Counted from the stretch's first letter, positions 7,828 through 15,317 are shown. The stretch: 33,339 nucleotides of DNA from Litorivivens sp047622145 (GCA_047622145.1 JBLHMO010000015.1:1-33339), one strand, 5' to 3'. Notes: generated by a model from the sequence alone, not told the origin. Made by a program: numbers and translations.

Positions 7828-8667
7828 ATGAGCTATATCACTTACGAAAAAATAGACCGTGTTGGTGTAATCACCTTGGATCGGGCGGATAAGGCTAATG
7901 CGGTGAATGGCCCCATGCTGGATGAGCTGGACGAGGCATGGTCGATGGCCGCAGCCGACCGAGATGTGCGCGTTATTGTGGTTAAAGCCAATGGCAAGCA
8001 TTTCTCATCCGGCCATGATATGAGCGGTTCGAACGAAGCTCTGGCGGGCGGCGAGGGCGAACCGGTCAAGGCTGATCAGAGTAATCAGCTCGACTGGAAG
8101 GAGCGCGGGCTGGAGGCCTTGTATGAATGGGAAAGTAAACACTACCTAGGCTATTCAAGGCGCTGGCGTGACATCCCCAAGCCCTCCATCGCTGCGGTTC
8201 AGGGCGCCTGTATAGCGGGTGGGCTAATGCTGTGCTGGCCTTGCGATCTAATCATCGCATCCGAAGACGCCAAGTTTTCCGATCCGGTTGTGCGCATGGG
8301 TATTGGGGGTGTCGAATATCACGCCCACACCTGGGAGCTAGGGCCGCGTAAAGCCAAAGAAATGCTGTTTACGGCGCGCTCAATGAGTGCCGCAGAAGCC
8401 CAAGAATTGGGAATGGTCAATCGCGTTGTGCCGCGCGAAAAGCTGATCGATGAAACCATGTCGCTGGCCAACGAAATAGCGCAAATGCATCCTTTTGCAC
8501 TGGCTCAAGCTAAGCGAGCGGTCAATCAGACCATGGATATACAGGGCTTTTACTCAGCACTGCAGTCGGTGTTCGATATTCACCAGACCGGTCACGGCAA
8601 CGCTTTATCGGTAGGTGGTTATCCGATTCTGGTCGATTTGAATCAAATGAAAAAGACCAATAGCTAA
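7828..8667 (+). CDS. Enoyl-CoA hydratase/isomerase (crotonase) family protein, atypical active site
   Basis: A 279-residue crotonase-fold protein. The two oxyanion-hole segments are present (HFSSGHD at 58-64 and CIAGG at 128-132), so acyl-CoA thioester binding is likely. The two catalytic glutamates of classical enoyl-CoA hydratase (E144 and E164 of the rat enzyme) align to M134 and V154 here, so ordinary hydration of enoyl-CoA is doubtful. An insertion at about 68-105 (GSNEALAGGEGEPVKADQ onward) is longer than usual before the second motif. The start has GGGAGG (7818-7823) five bases upstream. It diverges from the TonB-dependent receptor gene across 192 bp. The substrate is unknown; isomerase, hydrolase or lyase activity of the superfamily are all possible. 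Confidence 0.85.
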   Translation: MSYITYEKIDRVGVITLDRADKANAVNGPMLDELDEAWSMAAADRDVRVIVVKANGKHFSSGHDMSGSNEALAGGEGEPVKADQSNQLDWKERGLEALYEWESKHYLGYSRRWRDIPKPSIAAVQGACIAGGLMLCWPCDLIIASEDAKFSDPVVRMGIGGVEYHAHTWELGPRKAKEMLFTARSMSAAEAQELGMVNRVVPREKLIDETMSLANEIAQMHPFALAQAKRAVNQTMDIQGFYSALQSVFDIHQTGHGNALSVGGYPILVDLNQMKKTNS

Positions 8668-8846
8668 CGCAAGCGTCATAGTGACCGCGTGCCGGCTACA
8701 AGGCTCGAGAAATGATAATCGGGCTTATGCGTCGGCCAATCGGATTATTGAGCAGTATTAACTAGACGCGAATCGGCGGGTGGCGCCCCGGATACTGTTA
8801 TTGCGGTGGCCCTCGCGGTCGTGCAAGGCATGTTCGCAGCGCGACA
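8668..8846 (+). other. Intergenic stretch with possible decayed coding remnant
   Basis: No intact gene. On the plus strand one frame gives RNDNRAYASANRIIEQY ending at a TAA near 8760. The next frame continues with RESAGGAPDTVIAVALAVVQGMFAARH to a TAG at 8848-8850. Joined by one frameshift these would look like the helical C-terminus of a regulator such as a TetR-family protein. This is a weak resemblance from reading alone and may be chance. Confidence 0.2.
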
Positions 8847-9701
8847 TTAGGGTGAAAAAGAATCGTCGCCGGGTCCGCGTGAGGCAATCACGAGACTAAG
8901 GGTCACGTTGGTGGCTGTGCTGCCAAAGCGATATTGCAGTCCGGAAATGGCTCGTTTTAGTTCCTCTGCCCACGCTTTGGCCATCATTTCCGTAGCCCCA
9001 ATCATGAACATAAATTCTTCGTCACTCGTGCGGCTGTACAGTGTTTAGTCTTTGAATTGTGAAGCCAATACCTTGCTGACGTCGCGCAAGATCTGGTCGC
9101 CGGTCGCATAACCATGGGTGTCTTTGATGGATTCGAAATCGTCAACTTTTAATGCAACAAGCGTTGCAGGGTCGATTTGCTCGAATCGGTTTATGGCGTT
9201 TACAGTAAATTGACGACGATTATAAATATCCGTTAAATAGTCCACTTGCGCCAGCAGTGTTACGGATTCCGAGGCTTCTGCTAGAAAGTAGGTGCGCTTT
9301 AGAACGGCTTGTTCGTAATAGAAGGCGATGACCGCGGTGCAGACGATTGATATTAGCAAAACCAAAAGCTCAGTCATTGCCTCGGCGTCATGCATCGCCT
9401 CTCCGGTATACAGCGCAAAAACGCCAAAAAAACAGGCAATTGTATAGATGACGCCGCCTTTAATGCCTAAGAAGAAGGCGCCAAGCATCGTGAAATAGTA
9501 GTAACTTCCGATACCGTGTGGTGCTGCCAGCAGTGACAACAGGTGAATGACACAGTACACGTCGACGATAAGAATAATGGCTGCTGCCATAAAGGGAAGA
9601 TGGCCCGCGCGAAGCAGAACAATAGTCGCTGCTGCGGCTACACTACCGACAGTAAGGCCTATGCCGAGTGTCTGGCTTTGACTCTAAAATATAAATGTCA
9701 T
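8847..9701 (-). pseudogene. Broken membrane-anchored GGDEF-domain gene
   Basis: The longest open piece (9045-9590, 181 codons) has several hydrophobic segments followed by the start of a GGDEF domain (DYLTDIYNRRQF, then KVDDFESIKDTHGYATGDQIL). A TAA at 9045-9047 interrupts it. The same frame then resumes without a gap as TLYSRTSDEEFMFMIG and NVTLSLVIAS down to a TAA at 8847, which is the rest of the GGDEF domain with the signature changed to SDEEF. Upstream the same frame stays open and hydrophobic (LGIGLTVGSVAAAATIVLLRAG) to a TAG at 9684-9686, and hydrophobic coding-like sequence continues beyond it to a TAA at 9798-9800. Two in-frame stops plus a ruined signature indicate a pseudogene of a diguanylate-cyclase-like protein, unlikely to make cyclic di-GMP. 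Confidence 0.75.
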
Positions 9702-9800
9702 CGTAGCGCAGGCTGCTATTGTCACGCATAGACAGACTTCCAGCACCGTTAATGGTCTACGCCGACAAGGTAGTCGCCTCGCAAATGCGTTTTTGGTTTA

Positions 9801-10034
9801 GCTGAAGTCATATCGCTTATTCACTTGATTTTGTGTCATTTCCATTACATGAATAATCTGGTGTTTAATCCTAAATTTGAGGGGGCTTTGGTCTATAGGT
9901 AATGACCGCAGCTAGATGAGCTTTCAAATTTTTTGCTGCAATGGCTCGCCAGCGCGATTTTGTGGCATTGAAATTGGATACCACAGGCTGAATGACAGAA
10001 TAAAGTGAATAGTGCGCGTGAATGACTAAACTAT
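9801..10034. other. Gene-free stretch
   Basis: About 230 bases between the GGDEF pseudogene and the rpiA 3' region. It is more AT-rich than its surroundings. I see no convincing ORF, RNA or repeat in it, apart from the hairpin listed separately at 10035-10064. Confidence 0.5.
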
Positions 10035-10064
10035 CCCAGTACAGCTAGGCCTAGATACACTGGG
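10035..10064 (-). terminator. Hairpin downstream of rpiA, possible terminator
   Basis: Arms CCCAGT (10035-10040) and ACTGGG (10059-10064) enclose the perfect palindrome CTAGGCCTAG (10045-10054 approx.). It lies 14 bases past the rpiA stop. No strong T-run follows on the minus strand, so it is not a classic intrinsic terminator. Confidence 0.35.
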
Positions 10065-10077
10065 GCGTAGCATTAAT

Positions 10078-10752
10078 CTAATTGGCGTTTAGCGTTTGGA
10101 CGCCTGAAGCAGTGCCCAGTAGCAAAATGTCAGCGGGACGACTGGCAAAAATACCGTTGCTCACTACGCCGACAATATTGTTGATCGCTTCTTCAGTTTT
10201 GCGCGGCGTTGCGATGGGGAAGTTGTACACGTCCAGAATAATATTGCCGTTGTCGGTGGTGACACCTTCGCGGTAAACCGGGTCGCCGCCCAGTTTTACC
10301 AGCTCACGTGCAACGTGGCTGCGCGCCATCGGTAGCACTTCTACTGGCAGCGGGAAGGCGCCGAGTTGATCCACCAACTTGCTCTCGTCAGCAATGCAGA
10401 TAAATCGGTTGGATACCGCAGCCACGATTTTTTCGCGCGTTAGCGCCGCGCCGCCACCCTTGATCAGTTCAAGGGCACGGTTGGCTTCGTCGGCGCCGTC
10501 TACGTAGGCCGCAACGCTGTCTACGCTGTTGAGGTCATATACTGGAATGCCGTGTTTTCTCAGGCGCTCGGCCGAGGCCTCAGAGCTGGCAACCGTGCCT
10601 TCTATATCCGCTTTGAATTCTGCCAGCAGATCAATGAAGCAATTCGCGGTCGAGCCGGTGCCAATGCCGATAATTTCGCCATTCTTAATATCGGCTTTGA
10701 CTGCTTCGATGGCGGCAGCAGCAACAGCTTGCTTGAGTTCGTCCTGGGTCAT
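10078..10752 (-). CDS. rpiA: Ribose-5-phosphate isomerase A
   Basis: Interconverts ribose 5-phosphate and ribulose 5-phosphate in the non-oxidative pentose phosphate pathway. The 224-residue protein compares with 219 aa in E. coli. Family motifs are in order: GIGTGSTANCFID, VASSEASAERL, YVDGADEAN and KGGGAALTREKIVA, followed by LPVEVLPMA. The open frame runs far upstream through ilvA antisense, but the true start is the ATG at 10750-10752 (MTQDELKQAVAAAAIEAV), which matches the family N-terminus. It diverges from ilvA, the arrangement also known in Pseudomonas. Confidence 0.95.
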   Translation of the reverse strand: MTQDELKQAVAAAAIEAVKADIKNGEIIGIGTGSTANCFIDLLAEFKADIEGTVASSEASAERLRKHGIPVYDLNSVDSVAAYVDGADEANRALELIKGGGAALTREKIVAAVSNRFICIADESKLVDQLGAFPLPVEVLPMARSHVARELVKLGGDPVYREGVTTDNGNIILDVYNFPIATPRKTEEAINNIVGVVSNGIFASRPADILLLGTASGVQTLNAN

Positions 10753-10861
10753 GATAGTGCCTGCTGGGGGAAAAGGACGCAGTATAAAGGCTCTCGCTGG
10801 ACGGTGCGAGACCCATGGTTTTGCGTCCGCCGTCCGCCGCCAGATGTCCGCTGCGAGGAGC

Positions 10862-10895
10862 GCCTGTTGGGGCAGGCCTCTTTTCGCGTTAGACT
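10862..10895 (+). promoter_or_regulatory. Possible ilvA promoter overlapping a hairpin
   Basis: TTGGGG (10867-10872), a 17-bp spacer and TAGACT (10890-10895) fit a weak sigma-70 promoter ending 34 bases before the ilvA GTG. The -35 lies in the loop of a GCCTG/CAGGC hairpin (10862-10866 with 10873-10877), which is followed by CTCTTTT. The hairpin plus T-run could instead be a terminator or attenuator, but no Ile-rich leader peptide is seen. Confidence 0.3.
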
Positions 10896-10929
10896 GCGTC
10901 TTTACTGATCCGCGCATAAAGGAAAAACC

Positions 10930-12447
10930 GTGCCCCAGCGATATATCAAGAAGATTCTCGAAGCCCGTGTCTACGATGTGGCCATCGAGACGCCGATTGA
11001 CGAAGCTCGGCAGTTGTCGGCACGTATCGGCAACCGGGTATTTCTCAAGCGTGAGGATTTGCAGCCGGTGTTTTCCTTCAAGTTGCGTGGTGCCTACAAT
11101 AAAATGGCTAGCCTTAGCGAGGAGGAGCGCGCGCGCGGCGTGGTTGCGGCCTCGGCCGGAAATCACGGTCAGGGTTTGGCGCTGGCGGCGCAGAAGTTCG
11201 GCTCCAAAGCCAATATTGTTATGCCCAAAACCACGCCGCAGATCAAAGTGGATGCGGTGAAGGCGCGCGGCGGCAAGGTGATTTTGCACGGCGATACCTA
11301 CGATGAGGCCTCCGCGTATGCGAAACAACTTGCTGCCGACAAGGGCATGGCCTATGTCCATCCCTACGATGACCCTGAAATTATCGCGGGGCAGGGCACG
11401 ATCGGTATGGAAATTTTGCGCCAGCATACTGGCCCGTTAGATGCAGTCTTTGTGCCGGTGGGTGGTGGCGGCCTAGCGGCTGGCGTTGCTGCCTACATCA
11501 AATATGTTCGGCCAGAAGTAAAGGTCATTGCGGTTGAGTCGGAGGATTCTGCCTGCCTGAAGGCTGCGCTTGCGGCGAATCGGCGAGTGACATTGAAGGA
11601 AGTGGGTTTGTTTGCCGACGGTGTGGCCGTGGCTCAAATCGGCAAGGAAACGTTCCGGGTCTTGAAGACGACCATAGACGGGGTGGTCACCGCATCGACC
11701 GATGAAATCTGTGCCGCGATTAAAGATATCTTTGACGATACTCGCTCTATTGCTGAACCAGCGGGAGCCCTGGCTCTGGCTGGCTTGAAAAAATACGTCG
11801 AAGAAAATAATTGTCAGGGGCAAACCTTTATTGCCATCCACAGCGGTGCGAATACTAATTTTGATCGTTTGCGCTATATCTCTGAGCGCACCGAAATTGG
11901 CGAGCGTCGCGAAGCGATACTCAGCGTTCAGATTCCGGAGAAACCCGGTAGTTTTAAACGGTTCTGCGAGGCGCTGGGTAAGCGTAATATCACCGAGTTT
12001 AACTATCGCTACAGCGATAGCCGCGATGCGCAGATTTTTGTCGGCGTACAGATTTCGCCGGAAAACAATGACCGTGAAGAGCTCGTTGGCGAATTGAAAA
12101 AGCTGGGGTACCCAGTGTGGGATATGACCGATAACGAAATGGCTAAGTTGCACGTTCGCTACATGGTCGGTGGGCACGCGCCGGCGTCAGTGACCAATGA
12201 GCGCTTATACCGTTTCGAGTTTCCCGAGCGTCCGGGTGCCTTGATGAAATTTTTGAAGACTATGCCACAGGCCTGGAATATTTCACTGTTCCATTACCGC
12301 AACCACGGTTCAGCCTATGGACGCGTATTAGTGGGTATGCAGATTGACGAGAAGGACCGCGGCAAGGTAGGGGAATACTTGGATAAGCTGCATTATCCCT
12401 ATCTGGAAGAAACGGCTAATCCGGCGTATACGCAGTTTTTGAGTTAG
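10930..12447 (+). CDS. ilvA: Threonine ammonia-lyase, biosynthetic
   Basis: PLP-dependent deamination of L-threonine to 2-oxobutanoate, the committed step of isoleucine synthesis. The 505 residues compare with 514 for E. coli IlvA. The PLP lysine is K51 in FSFKLRGAYNKM, and the glycine loop VGGGGLAAG binds the PLP phosphate. Two ACT-like regulatory domains follow (about 325-400, LSVQIPEKPGSFKRF, and 415-495, YRFEFPERPGALMKF), which in the family confer isoleucine inhibition and valine activation. This is therefore the long biosynthetic form, not the catabolic TdcB. The start is GTG at 10930 with AAGGAAAAACC before it. It diverges from rpiA. Confidence 0.96.
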   Translation: MPQRYIKKILEARVYDVAIETPIDEARQLSARIGNRVFLKREDLQPVFSFKLRGAYNKMASLSEEERARGVVAASAGNHGQGLALAAQKFGSKANIVMPKTTPQIKVDAVKARGGKVILHGDTYDEASAYAKQLAADKGMAYVHPYDDPEIIAGQGTIGMEILRQHTGPLDAVFVPVGGGGLAAGVAAYIKYVRPEVKVIAVESEDSACLKAALAANRRVTLKEVGLFADGVAVAQIGKETFRVLKTTIDGVVTASTDEICAAIKDIFDDTRSIAEPAGALALAGLKKYVEENNCQGQTFIAIHSGANTNFDRLRYISERTEIGERREAILSVQIPEKPGSFKRFCEALGKRNITEFNYRYSDSRDAQIFVGVQISPENNDREELVGELKKLGYPVWDMTDNEMAKLHVRYMVGGHAPASVTNERLYRFEFPERPGALMKFLKTMPQAWNISLFHYRNHGSAYGRVLVGMQIDEKDRGKVGEYLDKLHYPYLEETANPAYTQFLS

Positions 12448-12492
12448 ATTTTTATTGAGTAAAAAAGACCCAACGCCCTTGGCTCATGCAGG

Positions 12493-12509
12493 CCTAAGGT
12501 GGACTTAGG
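12493..12509. terminator. Small hairpin between convergent ilvA and ygfA
   Basis: CCTAAG (12493-12498), loop GTGGA, CTTAGG (12504-12509). It sits between two convergent genes where a bidirectional terminator is expected, but no T-run flanks it. Confidence 0.3.
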
Positions 12510-12546
12510 TGCGCGTACTGCCGTAGTCGGCATTGACCAGCTCAAC

Positions 12547-13131
12547 TCACCTTTGCTTAAACCAATAAAACCCTTTGTCGGTCGCAATTGCGTCCAGCGG
12601 TATATCCCAGCTTTGCACGGGTAGCTCGTTCATGCGCTGGCACTCGTGCGCCAACCCGATCAGCAGTGGGCGGCTACTCTGTTGTAGCTTGGCCAGTGTT
12701 TGATCGTAAAATCCGCCCCCCATGCCCAATCTATTCCCTTTTGCATCAAAGCCCACCAGCGGCAGCAGGATCACATCCAGCCGATGTGGCGCTCTAGGTA
12801 GGCTACGATTTGCCGGGGGCTCAGGAATCTTGAAGCGGTTGCGTTTAAGGGTCTGTCCCGGGCGGTAGCGGCGAAACTGTAGCTGCTTGCCGTTAATACA
12901 GGGTAGGAAACACAGTCGCCCCTGCCTGGCCAGGCGCAGCAGGCTTGGGCGCGGTGAGATCTCGCCATCGCTGGCCATGTAAAAGCCGATGGTTCTTGCT
13001 GTGCGCAGGGCTGTTTGCCGGCGAAGTTGAAGGTCGAGGCGCGCACTCGCTGAGCGCTGTTGCGCTGCACTGAGTTGGCGGCGGCGATCACGCAGCTCGC
13101 GGCGTAGTTCCTGTTTGCGAAGTGTACTCAT
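12547..13131 (-). CDS. ygfA: 5-formyltetrahydrofolate cyclo-ligase
   Basis: ATP-dependent conversion of 5-formyl-THF to 5,10-methenyl-THF, which salvages the folate pool. The 194-residue protein begins MSTLRKQELRRELRDRRRQLS, the typical basic N-terminus. It holds the family pattern IGFYMASDGEISP, the substrate region LDVILLPLVGFDAKG, and the ATP-binding motif NRLGMGGGFYD near the C-terminal third. The 6S RNA gene lies just upstream on the same strand, as in the conserved ssrS-ygfA arrangement of gammaproteobacteria, where the two are co-transcribed. The family link to folate is shared with thyA and folA, but these are far away here. Confidence 0.93.
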   Translation of the reverse strand: MSTLRKQELRRELRDRRRQLSAAQQRSASARLDLQLRRQTALRTARTIGFYMASDGEISPRPSLLRLARQGRLCFLPCINGKQLQFRRYRPGQTLKRNRFKIPEPPANRSLPRAPHRLDVILLPLVGFDAKGNRLGMGGGFYDQTLAKLQQSSRPLLIGLAHECQRMNELPVQSWDIPLDAIATDKGFYWFKQR

Positions 13132-13181
13132 GACTGGATGTTGGCGAAAGCTTGAAGGACAAACAAGATGGGAGAAGAAAT

Positions 13182-13358
13182 AAAACCCCGGGATACCGTT
13201 GGCTGCGTGACCCTTGAACCCAAGGGTTCAAGGTGGCCATTTTCGAGATACATCAGGCTTCCCGACTTGCGGACATGCACAACAGTACCAGCTGAAAACA
13301 GCCTAGTGTAGAAGCATCGGCTCAGGGATCTAGCAGTCTGACGCATATCCCAGGGAGT
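13182..13358 (-). ncRNA. ssrS: 6S RNA
   Basis: Read on the minus strand, the 5' closing stem CCCTGGGATA pairs with the 3' TATCCCGGGG over ten base pairs (one wobble). Inside are the family segments CCCTGAGCCGATGCTTCTAC near the 5' side and CCTTGAACCCTTGGGTTCAA near the 3' side, close to E. coli 6S RNA (CCCUGAGCCGAUAUUUC and CCUUGAACCAAGGGUUCAAG). The length of about 177 nt fits 184 nt in E. coli. Location just upstream of ygfA is diagnostic. 6S RNA mimics an open promoter and binds sigma-70 RNA polymerase in stationary phase. A 78-codon ORF through the same region is spurious. Ends are estimated to within several bases. Confidence 0.92.
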
Positions 13359-13364
13359 ACACAT

Positions 13365-13373
13365 AGTATAGCA
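13365..13373 (-). promoter_or_regulatory. Extended -10 promoter of 6S RNA
   Basis: On the minus strand TGCTATACT gives an extended -10 (TG, one base, TATACT at 13365-13370). The start site would be near 13358, just before the RNA's 5' stem. No good -35 hexamer is visible, which the extended -10 would compensate. Confidence 0.55.
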
Positions 13374-13460
13374 CTTGAGCCGCCTGACCCATAGGGGCTA
13401 TCCACTACTTGCGCTTATACAAAGGCTGTATTGTGTGTGAATTGGTCGGCGTTGTAGCGT

Positions 13461-13919
13461 TTAGTGTGTGGGCTTTATTAAGCCTTTGCTAGCCAGAGTG
13501 AGCCGCAGGCTCTCGATCCGGTCGCGATTGACATCAAAGTCGTAGTAACCAATGCGACCGGAGGAGCGGACATCGATACGACCGCTATCGGCGTCGAGCA
13601 GTAATTCCAAGTCGTCGGTGTACCAGCCCCAGGGGCTGGTAACTTCGGCGTGGAGATAGTTCGCTTCGTGTTTGGCGATCAGGGTTCTATCTTGGCGGCT
13701 AACGACGGCAATGACGTTCTGCCAGTTGGCTGTTATCGGTGTTACTAGGTAGAAGGCTCCGGCGCGTTTTTCAGCTAAATGTTCAGCGCTACTAACGCAA
13801 CGTGGTGATGCCGGACAATCGCTGAGGCGCTTATTGTCGAGACCGACGCTGTATTCAGTGAACTGGGCGCAGGCACTGAGGCCGGCGCAAATGAGCAGAA
13901 TAAAAAAACGCTTAATCAT
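13461..13919 (-). CDS. DUF1499 family lipoprotein
   Basis: A 152-residue protein starting at the ATG 13917-13919 (MIKRFFILLICAGLSAC). A short hydrophobic signal ends in a lipobox LSAC with Cys15, so it is probably a lipoprotein. The body has the DUF1499 pattern: a cysteine-containing DCPASPRCVSS segment, LIAKHEANYLHAEVTSPWGWYTDDLELLLD, then DVRSSGRIGYYDFDVNRDRIESLR near the end. Function of the family is unknown. A longer TTG-start frame reaches the zapA stop codon but would bury the signal peptide, so the ATG is preferred. It lies between zapA and the 6S RNA gene on the same strand. Confidence 0.85.
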   Translation of the reverse strand: MIKRFFILLICAGLSACAQFTEYSVGLDNKRLSDCPASPRCVSSAEHLAEKRAGAFYLVTPITANWQNVIAVVSRQDRTLIAKHEANYLHAEVTSPWGWYTDDLELLLDADSGRIDVRSSGRIGYYDFDVNRDRIESLRLTLASKGLIKPTH

Positions 13920-13970
13920 AGTGAGCAGTGTTGTGAGGTACGTGCCTTTATATACGCAGCTGACGGGCAA

Positions 13971-14276
13971 TTAGTTTATTTCCAGCTGGCGTAGGCGGTG
14001 CAGCGCGTCTTCGACCTTGTCATTCACCCGCTTGAGGGCGTCATTTTGGGATTTGCTAGGGCCTTGGCCTCCACCCTCTAAAAGCTCATAGGTGTTGTTC
14101 AGTGCAACCATGACGGCGACTCGCTCCAGTCCGACAATCTTACCGCTGGCGCGAATGTCGCGCATTTTCTTGTCTAGGGTAGCTGCTGCTTGGTGCAGAC
14201 CAGCTTCCTGCCCGGGGGGGCAGGTTACCTGATATTCCTTGTCTAAAATGCGGACTATAACGGTGTGCTGGCTCAT
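13971..14276 (-). CDS. zapA: Cell division protein ZapA
   Basis: A 101-residue cytosolic protein that binds FtsZ and promotes bundling of its filaments at the division site. The N-terminal domain (MSQHTVIVRILDKEYQVTCPPGQEAGLHQAAATLDKKM) has the ZapA pattern, followed by a helical coiled-coil C-terminus (NDALKRVNDKVEDALHRLRQLE) that makes the tetramer. The ATG at 14274-14276 overlaps the TGA of the preceding gene (ATGA), which shows translational coupling. Order TIGR02449 gene, zapA, then 6S RNA and ygfA downstream is the usual one in Pseudomonas and relatives. Confidence 0.93.
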   Translation of the reverse strand: MSQHTVIVRILDKEYQVTCPPGQEAGLHQAAATLDKKMRDIRASGKIVGLERVAVMVALNNTYELLEGGGQGPSKSQNDALKRVNDKVEDALHRLRQLEIN

Positions 14277-14482
14277 GAGTCTTGCTCCAGGGCGCGGAGG
14301 CGCTGAATCATGGATTCGACCTTGTTGCGCGCCAGATTGGTCTTTTTCAGCAGAGATTCCCGCTCTAGCTTCCATGAGGAAGCGCCAGCTTTCAGCGTCT
14401 GGTTCTCACGGTTGAGCTGTTCGCAGAGCTGTATAAGCTCGTCGATTTTTTTCTCAACAGCTTTAACTGTTATGTCTGCCAT
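14273..14482 (-). CDS. Small coiled-coil protein, TIGR02449 family (ZapB-like)
   Basis: A 69-residue, almost wholly helical protein (VEKKIDELIQLCEQLNRENQTLKAG, then ERESLLKKTNLARNKVESMIQRLRALEQ) with heptad-like leucines throughout. It matches in size and position the TIGR02449 proteins found just before zapA in gammaproteobacteria. It looks like ZapB, so a role in Z-ring organisation is plausible but not proven. The ATG at 14480-14482 has GAGGAACC directly before it, better than the further upstream start. Its stop overlaps the zapA start. Confidence 0.85.
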   Translation of the reverse strand: MADITVKAVEKKIDELIQLCEQLNRENQTLKAGASSWKLERESLLKKTNLARNKVESMIQRLRALEQDS

Positions 14483-14503
14483 GGTTCCTCGTCGCCCCCG
14501 CAA

Positions 14504-14726
14504 GCGTCGTTAGCCGGCCTGCGATGGCCGAACGTATAATGAGTAGCTCTTAGCCGCTTAGTCTAGGGCTGGCGCGGTTGGTGGTCAATCGCCCAAATAT
14601 ACAGTAATTCAAGAACCTGCTGCGCAGAGTTAAGGTCTAGCTGAACTTTGAATCGCGGTTTTTTCGCATTTCTCCTAGGGTGCAGGTACCATTTGCCCGA
14701 TTTTCCAGCTGCCCAGAGAGCGCCTA
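14504..14726. other. Divergent promoter region, zapA operon and ygfB operon
   Basis: A 220-base non-coding region that must hold the promoters of both operons. A perfect TATAAT occurs on the plus strand at 14535-14540, but there is no -35 at 16-18 bp, so I do not call a promoter from it. No other clear structure. Confidence 0.4.
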
Positions 14727-15317
14727 ATGTCTATAGAACTACCCGATCACGATGATATTGCCAATGTGTTTGTTGAGCTGGGGGCCTTGTATCCACCCTC
14801 GGAGTTGCATGGTTTTTTTGTGGGCCAGCAGGTGTTGGGGGTTCGGATCGACGACGTTGAATCGCGTACCCAAGTGGAGCAACTGCTGGACATTGAATCG
14901 ATTAAGGCTGAGCACTGGCAACATCTGCTCGCACTCAAACTGGCCGCAGCTGCGCAACTGGGAGCCGAGATATCGGCCATGGCCTTGCTGTTGCCGGACG
15001 ATGACGTCGACTTAGGGCAGCGGGTCGCAGCGGTGGGTAGTTGGTGCCAAGGGTTTTTGACCGGCTTTGCAATGGCGGGTAAGCAACGCCAAACCACTGA
15101 AGGCCAGCAGCAGTATTCAAAGACGGTGTCAGAAATTCTTTCGGACATAGCGGCAATATCGCAGGCTGGATTGGATTCTGAAGAAAGCGATGAGACGCAG
15201 GCCCATTTTCAGGCGCTGGTTGAATACTTGGAAATGGCCACCGTGACGATCTTTGTGGAGTGCTGCGCGCAAGAAGTGCTAAAAGGCGAACATCCGGCTC
15301 CCAAGCAGGTACATTAG
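14727..15317 (+). CDS. ygfB: YgfB/UPF0149 family protein
   Basis: A 196-residue, acidic, all-helical cytosolic protein of the YecA/YgfB (UPF0149) family. Family patterns seen are the N-terminal PPSELHGFFVGQQVLG, the central helix-loop LLLPDDDVDLGQRVAAVGSWCQGFLTGFAMAG, and the C-terminal ALVEYLEMATVTIFVECC. It heads the conserved ygfB-pepP-ubiH-ubiI cluster. In Pseudomonas aeruginosa YgfB has been linked to control of ampDh3 expression and beta-lactam resistance; whether that applies here is unknown. Confidence 0.9.
   Translation: MSIELPDHDDIANVFVELGALYPPSELHGFFVGQQVLGVRIDDVESRTQVEQLLDIESIKAEHWQHLLALKLAAAAQLGAEISAMALLLPDDDVDLGQRVAAVGSWCQGFLTGFAMAGKQRQTTEGQQQYSKTVSEILSDIAAISQAGLDSEESDETQAHFQALVEYLEMATVTIFVECCAQEVLKGEHPAPKQVH

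Noticed and set aside
10753..11427. N-terminal extension of the rpiA frame (225 codons antisense to ilvA)
   Set aside because: The ilvA strand is clearly coding, and rpiA has a family-matching ATG at 10752; the extension is a GC-driven open frame.
11473..12177. 234-codon minus-strand ORF within ilvA
   Set aside because: A shadow of ilvA's codon pattern with no motif.
13128..13364. 78-codon minus-strand ORF
   Set aside because: It coincides with the 6S RNA gene and its product has no protein-like pattern.
14535..14540. Perfect TATAAT upstream of ygfB
   Set aside because: No -35 element at a suitable distance on the plus strand, and it is almost 190 bases from ygfB.
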